A stretch of DNA of 44,773 nucleotides, taken from the NCBI GenBank assembly GCA_903855985.1, contig CAIOAO010000020.1, positions 1-44,773 on the forward strand, given 5' to 3'. This document shows positions 1 through 10,532 of this stretch, piece after piece. The first letter of the stretch is position 1. Each line of letters begins with the position of its first letter. This DNA is from an uncultured Opitutia bacterium (lineage in GTDB: Bacteria; Verrucomicrobiota; Verrucomicrobiia; Opitutales; Opitutaceae). The translations under genes and the position numbers were made by a program. The notes under the pieces were generated by a model that saw only the letters and a list, made by a program, of their open reading frames with translations, searched no databases and was not told the DNA's origin.

Positions 1-1968
<1,968 letters not shown>

Positions 1969-2112
1969 AGTAATGGGGTTGGACGGTTGGGGAAGTGGTG
2001 GTTGTGGCTGCCGTGTCATAAGTGGGCGAGCCAATTTTGCCTCGCCCCCCATGGAAAAGTGCCGCTTATCCGTCAGGCCGCCGCCCTTATCCCGGCGAAT
2101 GGCCACCCCTCC

Positions 2113-4107
2113 ATGTATCACCTCCGCTTCCGCCAGGTTCACCTCGACTTCCACACCAGTGGACTCATCCCCGGCATCGGGTCGAAGTTCAACAAGCGCC
2201 AGTTCCAAGAGGCGCTGAAAGTCGGCCACGTTAACTCGATCACGATCTTCTCGAAGTGCCACCACGGGTACAGCTACCACCCGACGAAGGTGGGTAAGAT
2301 GCACCCGCACCTGAAGTTCGACCTGCTTGCCCGGCAGATCGACGCCTGCCGCGAGATCAACGTCCGCTGCCCGATCTACCTGAGCGCGGGCCTCGACGAG
2401 CTCGCGGCGTTTGCGAACCCGACCTGGGTCGTAAAGCGGAAGGATGGCGTTAACTGGAAGCCACTGGAAGTCGATTGGTTCGGCCGCATCCTCCGCTTCA
2501 ACTCGCCCTACCTCGAGTACCTCTGCGCGCAGATCGAGGAGGTCTGCCAGCGCTGGCCGGACAACGACGGCATCTTCCTCGATATCATCGGCACGCAGCG
2601 CGACTACAGCGACGACGCGCTGAAGGAGATGAAGCAGGCGGGCCTGAATCCCGAGCTCGACGCCGATGTGGCGGCCTATGGCGAGCAGGTGCTCTACCGC
2701 TATTTCAAGGCCACGACCGCGGCGGCGCAGTCGGTGAACAAAAACAACCCGGTGTTCCACAACTCCGGCCACATCTCGATCGGCGCCCGGAAGGCGCTGG
2801 GTTACAACACCCACCTCGAGATGGAGTCGCTGCCGACCGGCGGGTGGGGCTACGACCATTTTCCGATGTCCGCCCGCTACGCCATCACGCAGAAGTGGGA
2901 CTACCTGGGCATGACCGGCAAGTTCCACAACACCTGGGGCGAGTTTGGCGGCTTCAAGCGGCCCGCGGCGCTGCAGTACGAGTGCGGCGCCATGCTGGCG
3001 TACGGCGCGAAGGTCGGCGTGGGCGACCAGCTGCACCCGAACGGCGAGATGAACCTGGACACCTACCGGCTGATCGGCGCGGCGTACAAGGAGGTCGAGG
3101 CAATGGAGCCGTGGTGCGACTACGTGAAGCCCGTGGCGCGCATCGCGCTCGTGAGCTGTGAGATCAACCAGGAACGCTGGCGCGGCGGCCAGGCGCAGTC
3201 CGCCATCGCGGACGAGGGGGCGGGCCGCATGCTCCTCGAGCTGCACCAGCCCTTTGTCGTGCTCGACATGCATGCGGACTGGAGCGGCTTCGACCTCGTG
3301 GTGCTGCCCGACACGTTTGTCATGACGCCGGCCAACGTGGCCAAGGCGAAGAAGCTGCTCGCCAAGGGTGGGCGCATCATCGCCGCCGGCACGGCGCTGC
3401 TCGACGAAAAGAACGAGAAGTTCGCGGTCGACCCCGGTGCCAGGCTGCTCGGCCGCTCGCCCCTGGAGACGGATTACCTGGTCGCGACGGCGCTCACGCC
3501 CAACGTGGCGGTGAAGTCGGCGATCGCGATCCACGGCGGGGCGTTCGAGATCAAGCCGACCCGGGCCGCCGTGCTCGCGGAGCGGCGCGAGTCGTATTTC
3601 AACCGCACCTGGGAGCATTTCACCTCGCACCAGCACGCCCCGGACAAACCCGGCAAGGCGACGCCCGCGGCGGTGATCAGCAAGCAGATCGCGTATTTCG
3701 CGCACGACCTGTTCACGCGCTACCGGACGCACGGCCAGCCGCTGTACCGGGACTTCTTCGAGGCGGCGCTGCGCCGGCTGCTGGGCAACAAGCTCCCGGT
3801 GGAGACGAACCTGCCGACGACCGGCCGGATCGGCGTCATGGAGCAAAAGCAGGAGAAACGCTACGTGGCGCACCTGCTGTATTCGCCGACCAGCACCCGC
3901 GGCAAGATGCGCGACCTGCCCATCGAGCTGATCGAGGACGTCATTCCGCTGCACGACACCCGGGTGGCGCTGCGCCTGCCGAAGAAGGTGAAGACGGTGC
4001 GGCTCGTGCCCGACGGCGAGGCGCTGGGCTTCAACCAGGAGGACGGCCTGGTGTCGTTCACCGTGCCGGTGTTCGCCAGCCACCAGATGGTGGAGCTGGG
4101 GTACTGA
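2113..4107 (+). CDS. GHL6-type (beta-galactosidase-trimerisation-like) glycoside hydrolase family protein
   Basis: 664-residue protein, no signal peptide or membrane segment seen, so probably cytoplasmic. The first 360 residues look like a TIM-barrel of the hypothetical glycosyl hydrolase 6 (GHL6) group: an early FHTSGLIPGIGSKFN segment, a SKCHHGYSYHPTKVG segment, and DGIFLDIIG, which is a plausible barrel strand ending in a catalytic-site Asp. A following Rossmann-like part (ALVSCEI..., LVVLPDTFVMTP, GGRIIAAGTALLDE) resembles the beta-galactosidase trimerisation domain, and a beta-rich tail ends the protein. The substrate is unknown. The reading frame stays open far upstream, but that part is antisense to the pyrophosphatase, so the ATG at 2113 is chosen; an in-frame GTG at 2059 is the alternative. 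It appears unrelated to the electron-transfer genes that follow. Confidence 0.75.
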   Translation: MYHLRFRQVHLDFHTSGLIPGIGSKFNKRQFQEALKVGHVNSITIFSKCHHGYSYHPTKVGKMHPHLKFDLLARQIDACREINVRCPIYLSAGLDELAAFANPTWVVKRKDGVNWKPLEVDWFGRILRFNSPYLEYLCAQIEEVCQRWPDNDGIFLDIIGTQRDYSDDALKEMKQAGLNPELDADVAAYGEQVLYRYFKATTAAAQSVNKNNPVFHNSGHISIGARKALGYNTHLEMESLPTGGWGYDHFPMSARYAITQKWDYLGMTGKFHNTWGEFGGFKRPAALQYECGAMLAYGAKVGVGDQLHPNGEMNLDTYRLIGAAYKEVEAMEPWCDYVKPVARIALVSCEINQERWRGGQAQSAIADEGAGRMLLELHQPFVVLDMHADWSGFDLVVLPDTFVMTPANVAKAKKLLAKGGRIIAAGTALLDEKNEKFAVDPGARLLGRSPLETDYLVATALTPNVAVKSAIAIHGGAFEIKPTRAAVLAERRESYFNRTWEHFTSHQHAPDKPGKATPAAVISKQIAYFAHDLFTRYRTHGQPLYRDFFEAALRRLLGNKLPVETNLPTTGRIGVMEQKQEKRYVAHLLYSPTSTRGKMRDLPIELIEDVIPLHDTRVALRLPKKVKTVRLVPDGEALGFNQEDGLVSFTVPVFASHQMVELGY

Positions 4108-4193
4108 GGCTGCGCTGACCAGGTGGGGACGTGCCCGCCCGTCTTGAGCAGCCCATCGCGGGCAACCCGCCTTCGCCAAGGCTTCGGCGTGGT

Positions 4194-4222
4194 CGATTTC
4201 TTTCGGATTCCGAAAGAAATCG
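4194..4222 (-). terminator. Hairpin directly downstream of tRNA-Leu
   Basis: A perfect 14-bp inverted repeat (4194-4207 and 4209-4222) begins three bases past the tRNA discriminator base. It has no T-run, so a role as tRNA transcription end or processing signal is inferred from position only. It could also end transcription of the convergent gene that stops at 4107. Confidence 0.5.
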
Positions 4223-4224
4223 AG

Positions 4225-4307
4225 TGCCCGGGGCCGGACTCGAACCGGCACGACCTTACGGTCAGGGGATTTTAAGTCCCAAGCGTCTACCATTCCGCCA
4301 CCCGGGC
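4225..4307 (-). tRNA. tRNA-Leu (anticodon UAA)
   Basis: The reverse strand folds as an 83-nt class II tRNA. The acceptor stem is GCCCGGG (from 4307) paired with CCCGGGC, followed by discriminator A at 4225. The anticodon loop is ACTTAAAATC with anticodon TAA, there is a variable arm of leucine type, and the T-arm carries GGTTCGAGTCC. CCA is not encoded, so it must be added after transcription. It is divergent from hemA. Confidence 0.95.
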
Positions 4308-4421
4308 AGGAAGGGCAGCACCCTGAGGGGCTGGGCCGACCGGAGCCAGCCAGATTCACCGGGCCGGTGATGAGCGCCGGCATCGCCGCCTGCGCTCGCG
4401 GGGACGGTGGAGAGGTGGGCT

Positions 4422-4455
4422 GCGCAAATATTGCACAGTGTTTGGCAAGCTGCGC
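4422..4455 (+). promoter_or_regulatory. 21-bp-spaced repeat pair upstream of hemA
   Basis: Two CAA-N5-GC half-sites, 4422-4434 and 4443-4455, have their CAA triplets exactly 21 bp apart (4425 and 4446). A -10-like hexamer, gacact, lies at 4480-4485, 25 bp past the proximal half-site. This predicts a start near 4492 and a leader of about 19 nt. It belongs to the set of twelve such pairs described in the findings. Confidence 0.65.
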
Positions 4456-4510
4456 GGGGCGGGGTGGGCGGATTCCTGCGACACTGGCCGTGACCTAAAA
4501 CCAGCGAACC

Positions 4511-5620
4511 ATGAATCACGGCGAATTTTTTGTCCTGGGAGCCACCCATCGCACCGCATCCTTGGGGACCCGCGAGCGACTCTCGCTGAAGGCCGACGCC
4601 GAGCAGGCCCTGGCGCAGGTACTGGCGCAACTTTCAGGTTTGGAAGAGTTTGCGGTTCTCAACACGTGCAACCGCGTCGAGATCTACGGCGTGGCGACCG
4701 AGCCGGCGACGAGCCGGCGGGTGATGGCGGCTTTTTGCGCCCGGCAAGGGTTTGCCGTGGAGGAATTTGAAAAACTCGCGCTGGAACTGTCCGGGCTGGA
4801 GGGGGTGCGGCATCTGCTGGAGGTGGCTGCGGGTCTGGACTCCCAGATGCTCGGGGAGAATGAAATCTTCGGCCAGGTGAAGAAGGCCTATGCGACGGCC
4901 CAGGCGCGGGGCTCCTCCGGGCCGGTGCTCAACCGGATTTTCCAGAAGACGTTCCAGGCGGCGAAGCAGGTTCGTTCGCAGACGGCGATCACGGCCGGGT
5001 TAGTGAGCGTGGCTAATGTCGCGGTGGACCTGGCGGGCAAGGTTTTTGGCGACCTCGCCTCGGCGCGGGTGCTGATGCTTGGCGCCGGGGAAATCGGACT
5101 GAAGAGCGGGCGGGCGTTTCGCAGCCGGGGCCCGAAGTCACTCGGGGTGGCCAGCCGCCGGCTCGAGCACGCGCAGGAAGTCGCCGCGGAACTGGAGGCG
5201 ACGGCGCTGCCGTTTGCGCACGCGATGACGCAGCTGGCGGAATTTGACGTGGTGGTCTGCTCGACGTCCGCGCCGGAGACGATCGTCTCCCCTGCCCACG
5301 TACAGGCGGCCATGCAGGCGCGCCAGGGGCGTCCGCTGTTCTTCATCGACGTGGCCCTCCCGCGCGACGTGGACGCCGGCGTGGCGGCGATTGAGAACGT
5401 CTTCCTTTACAACCTCGACGACCTGGCCCGGATCGCGACGGAGAACCGCACGGCGCGGGAGGCCGAGATTGTGAAGTGCAAGGAGATCCTGCAGCACCGC
5501 GCGCACGCGCTGTGGACGCAGGTGGATCAGCTGCTGGCGGGGGCGAACGAGCCGCGCACTGAGGCTGCGCCCGGACTGCGGCGCTGCCCGGTGGCCAGCC
5601 TGATGAGCCAGCCGGTCTGA
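4511..5620 (+). CDS. hemA: Glutamyl-tRNA reductase
   Basis: Cytoplasmic first enzyme of C5 tetrapyrrole synthesis: glutamyl-tRNA plus NADPH gives glutamate-1-semialdehyde. The 369-residue product shows the family marks in order: GATHRTA near residue 10, the catalytic-cysteine motif NTCNRVEIY near 51, GENEIFGQVKKAY near 117, and a Rossmann NADPH site, LMLGAGEIG, near 190. FFIDVALPRDVD and NVFLYNLDDL follow in the last third. Most relatives have 410-450 residues, so the C-terminal helical dimerisation domain is short, although the frame shows no sign of damage. It is convergent with hemG (9 bp between stops). A 21-bp repeat pair and -10-like box precede it, which links haem precursor supply to the cytochrome and hydrogenase genes. 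Confidence 0.95.
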   Translation: MNHGEFFVLGATHRTASLGTRERLSLKADAEQALAQVLAQLSGLEEFAVLNTCNRVEIYGVATEPATSRRVMAAFCARQGFAVEEFEKLALELSGLEGVRHLLEVAAGLDSQMLGENEIFGQVKKAYATAQARGSSGPVLNRIFQKTFQAAKQVRSQTAITAGLVSVANVAVDLAGKVFGDLASARVLMLGAGEIGLKSGRAFRSRGPKSLGVASRRLEHAQEVAAELEATALPFAHAMTQLAEFDVVVCSTSAPETIVSPAHVQAAMQARQGRPLFFIDVALPRDVDAGVAAIENVFLYNLDDLARIATENRTAREAEIVKCKEILQHRAHALWTQVDQLLAGANEPRTEAAPGLRRCPVASLMSQPV

Positions 5621-5629
5621 TCCGGTGGC

Positions 5630-7054
5630 TCAGAGCCGGGCAATCCGGCGTCCTGCGGCTTCGGCCAGGCGCTGGCCCGCGCCGATGCAATTAGACAGGG
5701 AAACGCCGTCACAGCACGGGCCGCCGAGGAAGAGCCCGGGGGCGGCGGCCTCGACGGCGTAGCAGGCGTCCTTGAATTTCTGGAAACCCACCACGTACTG
5801 GGAAATCGCCCGCGGCCAGCGCTGCACGCGGCAGATGACCGGGGTGCCGTGCACGCCGAGGAGATCGGCCAGTTCTTCCTGCACCATGGCGACCAGCGCG
5901 GCGTCATCCCGGTCGCACAGTTCCGGCTGGCGCGAGCCGCCGACGAACGTGGTGAGCGCGACATGGCCGGCCGGCGCCCGGCCGGGAAAAAGGGTGCTGG
6001 AGAACAGGGTGCCGAGGATCCGGCGCTTTTCCACGGCGGGCGTGAGCATGCCGAATCCGTCCAGCGGATGCGTCACGTCGCCGCGCCGGTACCCGAGGAA
6101 AACGGACGCCACGGCGGGTTGGGGAATCTCGCGCATGATGGCCAGGCTGCCGGACTCGGGCACGCCCTCGATTTTCAGGGCGGCGAGCGCGTCCGGCGGG
6201 AGCGCGCAGATCACGGCGGCGAAATTTCCGCTGCCGGTCTCCTGGGGAGAGGTGAAATCGACTTGCCAAAGCCAGCCAATGCGGCGCACGGCGGTGACGT
6301 CGTGGTTGAGCCGCAGGCGGCTGCCCAGCTGCGAGGCGAGGGCGAGAGGCACCTCGGCGAGTCCCTCGGGAAAGGAAATCATGCTGCCCTTGGGCCCGGC
6401 GGTGGCGGTGCGGCGGCGCAGGGCGCCCCGGATCAGCGAGCCGTGGTCGCGCTCGAGGGCGTGGAGCTTGGGAAAGGCATGCCGGACCGAGAGTGCGCCC
6501 GGATCACCGGCGTAGACCCCGGCGACGAACGGGTTGACGACAAAGTCGAGGAACTCCTGGCCCAGCCGGCGGGTGACAAAGTCCGCGACGGACTCGTCGC
6601 CCTCCGCCGGACCGCGGCCGCGGAAAGGCTCCGCGAGCACGCCCAGCTTGGTGCGCACCGACAGGAACGGGCTGGTGAAAAAATCCAGCGGGGTGGCGGG
6701 CAGGGCGGCCGGCCGGCCGCGGCGCACGACGTAGCGCTTGTTGGCCTCGGGCGAGGCGACCAGGCGCCGGTTCTCGAGGCCCACGCCGCGGAGGAAATCC
6801 GAGATGGCAGCCGTGTTCTCGAAGAGGGTGTTCGGGCCGGTTTCAAGCAGCCAATCGCCTTCCCGGCGGGAGGCCATGACCCCGCCCGGCTGGCCCTTGG
6901 CCTCGAATACCACCACCGGCACGCCCAACTTTCGCAGGTACCAGGCGGTCGCGAGCCCGGTGATACCGCCACCGATAATGGCCACGGGCAGGCCGGAGGA
7001 CACGGCGGACGCGTCGGAGGGGAGGGAGGGCTGCGGGCGGTCGACGGAGTTCAC
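5630..7054 (-). CDS. hemG: Protoporphyrinogen oxidase (HemG/HemY-type flavoprotein)
   Basis: FAD enzyme that oxidises protoporphyrinogen IX to protoporphyrin IX in late haem synthesis; relatives act at the inner membrane. The 474-residue product opens with the dinucleotide-binding motif VAIIGGGITGLATAWYL at residues 25-41, then EAKGQPGGVMAS and ETGPNT, typical of the HemY/PPOX family. Near the end LFLGGPCCDGVSLSNCIGAG matches the FAD-contacting C-terminal motif. The ATG at 7054 is used, but the predicted transcript start falls almost on it. The mRNA may therefore be leaderless, or translation may begin at a GTG just before the FAD motif. It is convergent with hemA and divergent from the cytochrome operon at 7287. 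Confidence 0.93.
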   Translation of the reverse strand: MNSVDRPQPSLPSDASAVSSGLPVAIIGGGITGLATAWYLRKLGVPVVVFEAKGQPGGVMASRREGDWLLETGPNTLFENTAAISDFLRGVGLENRRLVASPEANKRYVVRRGRPAALPATPLDFFTSPFLSVRTKLGVLAEPFRGRGPAEGDESVADFVTRRLGQEFLDFVVNPFVAGVYAGDPGALSVRHAFPKLHALERDHGSLIRGALRRRTATAGPKGSMISFPEGLAEVPLALASQLGSRLRLNHDVTAVRRIGWLWQVDFTSPQETGSGNFAAVICALPPDALAALKIEGVPESGSLAIMREIPQPAVASVFLGYRRGDVTHPLDGFGMLTPAVEKRRILGTLFSSTLFPGRAPAGHVALTTFVGGSRQPELCDRDDAALVAMVQEELADLLGVHGTPVICRVQRWPRAISQYVVGFQKFKDACYAVEAAAPGLFLGGPCCDGVSLSNCIGAGQRLAEAAGRRIARL

Positions 7055-7090
7055 GGGGTGAGCTTACAGGGAGGCCCCCGGAATGGCCCT

Positions 7091-7124
7091 GCGCTTCTTG
7101 CCGAGAGGTACGCACTTATTGTCC
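7091..7124 (-). promoter_or_regulatory. 21-bp-spaced repeat pair upstream of hemG
   Basis: The half-sites lie at 7091-7103 and 7112-7124, with the TTG cores of the plus strand at 7098 and 7119, exactly 21 bp apart. Both match the CAA-N5-GC core on the hemG strand. A -10-like taagct lies at 7066-7061. It is one of two pairs, in opposite orientations, in this divergent region. Confidence 0.6.
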
Positions 7125-7162
7125 TGTGGGCCACGGGGAAACCGATCCGTGTGGGGGTCTAA

Positions 7163-7196
7163 CCTCAATATATGCGTAGTGTCGGCCAAAATGCGG
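7163..7196 (+). promoter_or_regulatory. 21-bp-spaced repeat pair upstream of the NrfD-complex operon
   Basis: CAA triplets at 7166 and 7187 are exactly 21 bp apart. The distal half-site matches the CAA-N5-GC core fully; the proximal one has GG in place of GC. A -10-like gatagt lies at 7221-7226, at the same 25-bp offset as at hemA. A leader of about 54 nt is predicted before the ATG at 7287. Confidence 0.55.
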
Positions 7197-7286
7197 TGAG
7201 CGGCAGAAAGGCGTTTCGGCGATAGTGAGCCTGTCGCCGGGTTACCCCTCCACGGTTAAGGCCCGGCTCAACCCAAACTCCCTCCC

Positions 7287-7616
7287 ATGACCCACCTCCA
7301 TCGCCTGCTTGTCCTCGGTTTTGCCACCCTCGCTCTCTCCCTCCATGGCGCGGACGCCGCCGCCAACTGGAAGCAATATTGTGCCAAATGCCACGGCCCG
7401 GACGGCAAGGGCGACACCAAGATGGGCCACAAGCTGGGCATCCTCGATCTCAGCGATGCCGCGGTGCAGGCCAAGTTTACCGACGACGATATTTTCAATG
7501 CCGTGAAGGTCGGCCGCAAGGACGAGAGCGGCAAGGTCACCATGAAGCCGATCGAGGGCATGACGGATGATGAGATCAAGGCCTTCGTGCCGCTGGTCCG
7601 CTCCCTGAAGAAGTAA
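7287..7616 (+). CDS. Periplasmic monohaem cytochrome c (class I)
   Basis: 109-residue cytochrome, small enough to be a mobile electron shuttle. A signal peptide covers about residues 1-25 (ends HGADAAA), and one haem-binding CAKCH follows near residue 33. The likely axial methionine is in KVTMKPIEG, followed by the usual C-terminal helix (MTDDEIKAFVPLVRSL). It is first in an operon with a tetrahaem cytochrome, a ferredoxin-like protein and an NrfD protein, so it may be their periplasmic electron partner; that is inference. A paralogue of similar length and layout is found at 21563-21898, first in the ImcH-like operon. Confidence 0.9.
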   Translation: MTHLHRLLVLGFATLALSLHGADAAANWKQYCAKCHGPDGKGDTKMGHKLGILDLSDAAVQAKFTDDDIFNAVKVGRKDESGKVTMKPIEGMTDDEIKAFVPLVRSLKK

Positions 7617-7650
7617 CCCCGCCGCTCCACCCTCAGCCCGCCCTTCCCCG

Positions 7651-8295
7651 GTGTCTAAAAACACGGTCACCCAGTACTGGCTCGGAGCCCTGACCGTGGT
7701 CTTCCTCGGTCTGGGCGGGTTTTTTATCGTCACCAGCGCGGCACATCCCGCCACGGGCAAAAAGATCCCACTGGTGGACGTGAAGTTCCTCGACCGGACC
7801 GCGTCCCGCCGGACCTACGCCGACCTGGTCAAGGCCGGCGAGGACCTCTCGGACTACGACTGCTACGGGTGCCACGAGAAGGGCAAGCCGCCGCCGATCC
7901 GCTATGACGCGGACCACAAGATCATCGTGCCGAAGGAGCACTCCGACGTCGTGATGGGCCACGGTTCGCATGACCGGAACAACCTCTGTTACAACTGCCA
8001 CAACGAGCAGAACCTCCTGACGCTGCAGGTGCGCGACGGCCACGAGGTGGGCTTCGACAACATTCCCCAGCTCTGCGGCAGCTGCCATGGCCCGAACCTG
8101 CGCGACTGGGAAGCCGGCGCACACGGCCGCACCAGCGGCTATTGGAACCACTCGCTCGGCGCGGCGGACCGGCTGAGCTGCGCCAATTGCCACAACCCGC
8201 ACGCCCCGCGCATTCCCACCCGGGAATCCGCCCCGGCCCCCCATTCCCTGCACGGTCCGGCGGGCACGACCACGCCGCACGAATCCACTCACTGA
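7651..8295 (+). CDS. Membrane-anchored tetrahaem cytochrome c
   Basis: 214 residues from a GTG start at 7651. One N-terminal membrane segment (about residues 9-30) anchors a periplasmic domain with four c-haem motifs: CYGCH, CYNCH, CGSCH and CANCH. Histidines spread between them can serve as distal ligands. A proline/histidine-rich tail closes the protein. It sits between a monohaem cytochrome and the iron-sulfur and NrfD genes, with only one base before the next start, so it is almost certainly a subunit of that complex. The gene set resembles Geobacter Cbc4 (CbcSTU) and DsrJOP-like modules in composition. Its exact family is not recognised. Confidence 0.85.
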   Translation: MSKNTVTQYWLGALTVVFLGLGGFFIVTSAAHPATGKKIPLVDVKFLDRTASRRTYADLVKAGEDLSDYDCYGCHEKGKPPPIRYDADHKIIVPKEHSDVVMGHGSHDRNNLCYNCHNEQNLLTLQVRDGHEVGFDNIPQLCGSCHGPNLRDWEAGAHGRTSGYWNHSLGAADRLSCANCHNPHAPRIPTRESAPAPHSLHGPAGTTTPHESTH

Positions 8296-8296
8296 C

Positions 8297-9244
8297 ATGA
8301 CGCCGACGCTGCCACCTCCGGACGACAAGACCTCCGACGCGTCGATGTCGCGCCGCAATTTTCTCCGCGGTGCCGCGGCCTTTGGCGGCCTGACGGCGCT
8401 GGCGGCCAGCCTGGCCCCGCTCCGGCAACTCGAGGACTTCTCGTCCTCCGAGGAGTTCCTCCAGAAATACTACAAGGAGCTCACGCCGGACGACATGACG
8501 AAGGTGATCTCCCGCATCGAGCGCGAGGTCCAGAAGGAGTACGGCATCCGCCCGCACGTCCGCGACCTGAAGCCGATGGACGGCGTGGAGTTTGTCTACT
8601 GCCTCAATCTCACCCGCTGCATCGGCTGCCGCAAATGCGTCCATGCCTGCGTCAACGAGAACAACCAGTCCCGCAACCCCGAGATCCAGTACATCCGCGT
8701 GCTGAAGATGCCGCACGGCTCGATGGACGTGGAGAAGGGCGACCACACCTACGAGGCGAAGTCGGTGCCGGAAAAGGGCTTTTTCTACATGCCGGTGCAG
8801 TGCCAGCAGTGCCAGAACCCGCCCTGCGTGAAGGTCTGCCCGGTCAATGCCACGTGGCAGGAGAAGGACGGCATCACGGTCATTGATTACGACTGGTGCA
8901 TCGGCTGCCGCTACTGCGAGGCCGCGTGCCCGTACTGGGCGCGGCGCTTCAACTTTACCAAGCCCGAGATCCCGAAGGAGCGCCTCAATCCCAACATGGC
9001 CTACCTCGGCAACCGGCCGCGCAAGCAGGGCGTGATGGAGAAGTGCCACTTTTGCATCCAGCGCACGCGGGCGGGCAAGTACCCGGCCTGCCTCGAGGTC
9101 TGCCCGGTCGGCGCGCGCAAGTTCGGCAACATCCTGGATCCGGAGAGCGAGGTTTCCTACATCATGCGCGAGAAGCGGGTCTTCATCCAGCTGAAGGAGG
9201 AAATGGGCACCTCGCCGCGGTTCTTCTACTACTTCGACAAATGA
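8297..9244 (+). CDS. Tat-exported 4x[4Fe-4S] ferredoxin-like electron-transfer subunit (HybA/NrfC/DsrO-type)
   Basis: 315-residue periplasmic iron-sulfur subunit. A twin-arginine signal (SRRNFLRGAAAFGG, residues 16-29) is followed by cysteine groups for four [4Fe-4S] clusters: CIGCRKCVHAC, CQQCQNPPCVKVCP, CIGCRYCEAACPYW and CHFC...CLEVCP. This arrangement is typical of HybA/NrfC/DsrO proteins, which pass electrons between an NrfD-type quinone-site protein and a catalytic or cytochrome partner. Its stop overlaps the start of the NrfD gene by 4 bp (ATGA), implying translational coupling. No molybdopterin subunit is nearby, so a cytochrome is the likely redox partner. Confidence 0.92.
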   Translation: MTPTLPPPDDKTSDASMSRRNFLRGAAAFGGLTALAASLAPLRQLEDFSSSEEFLQKYYKELTPDDMTKVISRIEREVQKEYGIRPHVRDLKPMDGVEFVYCLNLTRCIGCRKCVHACVNENNQSRNPEIQYIRVLKMPHGSMDVEKGDHTYEAKSVPEKGFFYMPVQCQQCQNPPCVKVCPVNATWQEKDGITVIDYDWCIGCRYCEAACPYWARRFNFTKPEIPKERLNPNMAYLGNRPRKQGVMEKCHFCIQRTRAGKYPACLEVCPVGARKFGNILDPESEVSYIMREKRVFIQLKEEMGTSPRFFYYFDK

Positions 9245-10524
9245 TCACCGCGGCCCGCAACTACATGATCTTCATCCGGCGGTGCACGCGCATCGCCTTC
9301 GTGGGCGACTGGCGCTACTATGCCTGGATGGGCCTGCTGACGGTCATCAGCCTGCTCGGGCTCAACGCCTACGCCAAGCAGCTGGTCCACGGCCTCATCG
9401 TCACCGGCATGAGCGACGAGGTCTCGTGGGGCGTCTACATTGCCAACTTCACCTTCCTCGTCGGCGTGGCGGCAGCCGCGGTGATGATGGTCATCCCGGT
9501 CTACATCTACGACAACGAGGAGCTGCACGACCTCGTCATCTTCGGCGAACTGCTGGCGGTGGCGGCGATCATCATGTGCCTCGCGTTTGTCACCGTGGAC
9601 CTCGGCCGGCCGGACCGCTTCTGGCACCTGATTCCCGGGATCGGACAGCTGAACTTCCCGCGCTCCATGCTCAGCTGGGACGTCATCGTGCTCAACGGCT
9701 ACCTGCTGCTGAACGTGCACATCTGCGGCTACCTGCTGTACTGCCGCTACCAGAACAAAAAACCGGGCAAGTGGTTCTACATTCCCTTTGTGTTCACGGC
9801 GATCATCTGGGCCGTCTCGATTCATACGGTCACCGCCTTCCTCTATGTCGGCCTCGGCGGCCGGCCGTTCTGGAACGCCTCGATCGTTGGACCGCGCTTC
9901 CTGGCCTCCGCGTTCACCGCGGGCCCGGCGATCATCATTTTGGCGCTGCAGATCATCCGGCACTACACGCATTACCGCATCACGGACAAGGCGCTGCTGA
10001 CCCTGCGCAGCATCGTGCAGGTCTCGATGATCATCAATGTGTTCCTGCTCGTGTGTGAAGTGTTCAAGGAGTTCTACTCCGGCACGACGCACGGCGTGTC
10101 GGCGCGCTATCTCTTTGTCGGCCTGCACGGCCACCATGCGCTGGTGCCGTGGATTTGGACCGCGATCACGCTAAACCTCGTCGCCATGGTCATCCTGGTG
10201 CTGCCGGTGAGCCGCAGCCTTCGCTGGCTCGATGTCGCCTGCGTGCTGAGCATCGTGGGCATCTGGATTGAAAAAGGCATGGGCCTGGTCATCCCGGGTT
10301 TCATTCCCACGCCGCTCGGCGCGATCGTGGAGTACGTGCCCTCGCTGAACGAGACGCTGGTCTGCCTGGGCATCTGGGCGTTCGGCCTGCTCTGCTACAC
10401 CATCTTCCTGCGCATGTCCGTGCCGATCCTGCAGGGCCGCATTGCCAAGTCGAACGAGGGCCAGCCGGAGATCCAGGGCGACGAGCCCGAGACCGCACCG
10501 GTGGCTGATCCGCTTCCCCACTAA
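9241..10524 (+). CDS. NrfD/PsrC-family quinone-interacting membrane subunit
   Basis: 427 residues with about ten hydrophobic helices. It is an inner-membrane protein of the NrfD/PsrC/HmcC/DsrP group, which exchanges electrons between (mena)quinol and a periplasmic iron-sulfur partner. Family-like features are MSDEVSWGVYIANFTFLVG in an early helix, DLGRPDRFWHL in a loop, and a late GIWIEKGMGLVIPGF stretch. The start at 9241 overlaps the preceding stop. Together with the ferredoxin-like and tetrahaem subunits it could oxidise menaquinol toward periplasmic cytochromes. The reverse direction cannot be excluded from sequence. Confidence 0.92.
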   Translation: MITAARNYMIFIRRCTRIAFVGDWRYYAWMGLLTVISLLGLNAYAKQLVHGLIVTGMSDEVSWGVYIANFTFLVGVAAAAVMMVIPVYIYDNEELHDLVIFGELLAVAAIIMCLAFVTVDLGRPDRFWHLIPGIGQLNFPRSMLSWDVIVLNGYLLLNVHICGYLLYCRYQNKKPGKWFYIPFVFTAIIWAVSIHTVTAFLYVGLGGRPFWNASIVGPRFLASAFTAGPAIIILALQIIRHYTHYRITDKALLTLRSIVQVSMIINVFLLVCEVFKEFYSGTTHGVSARYLFVGLHGHHALVPWIWTAITLNLVAMVILVLPVSRSLRWLDVACVLSIVGIWIEKGMGLVIPGFIPTPLGAIVEYVPSLNETLVCLGIWAFGLLCYTIFLRMSVPILQGRIAKSNEGQPEIQGDEPETAPVADPLPH

Positions 10525-10532
10525 TCCCCGCC

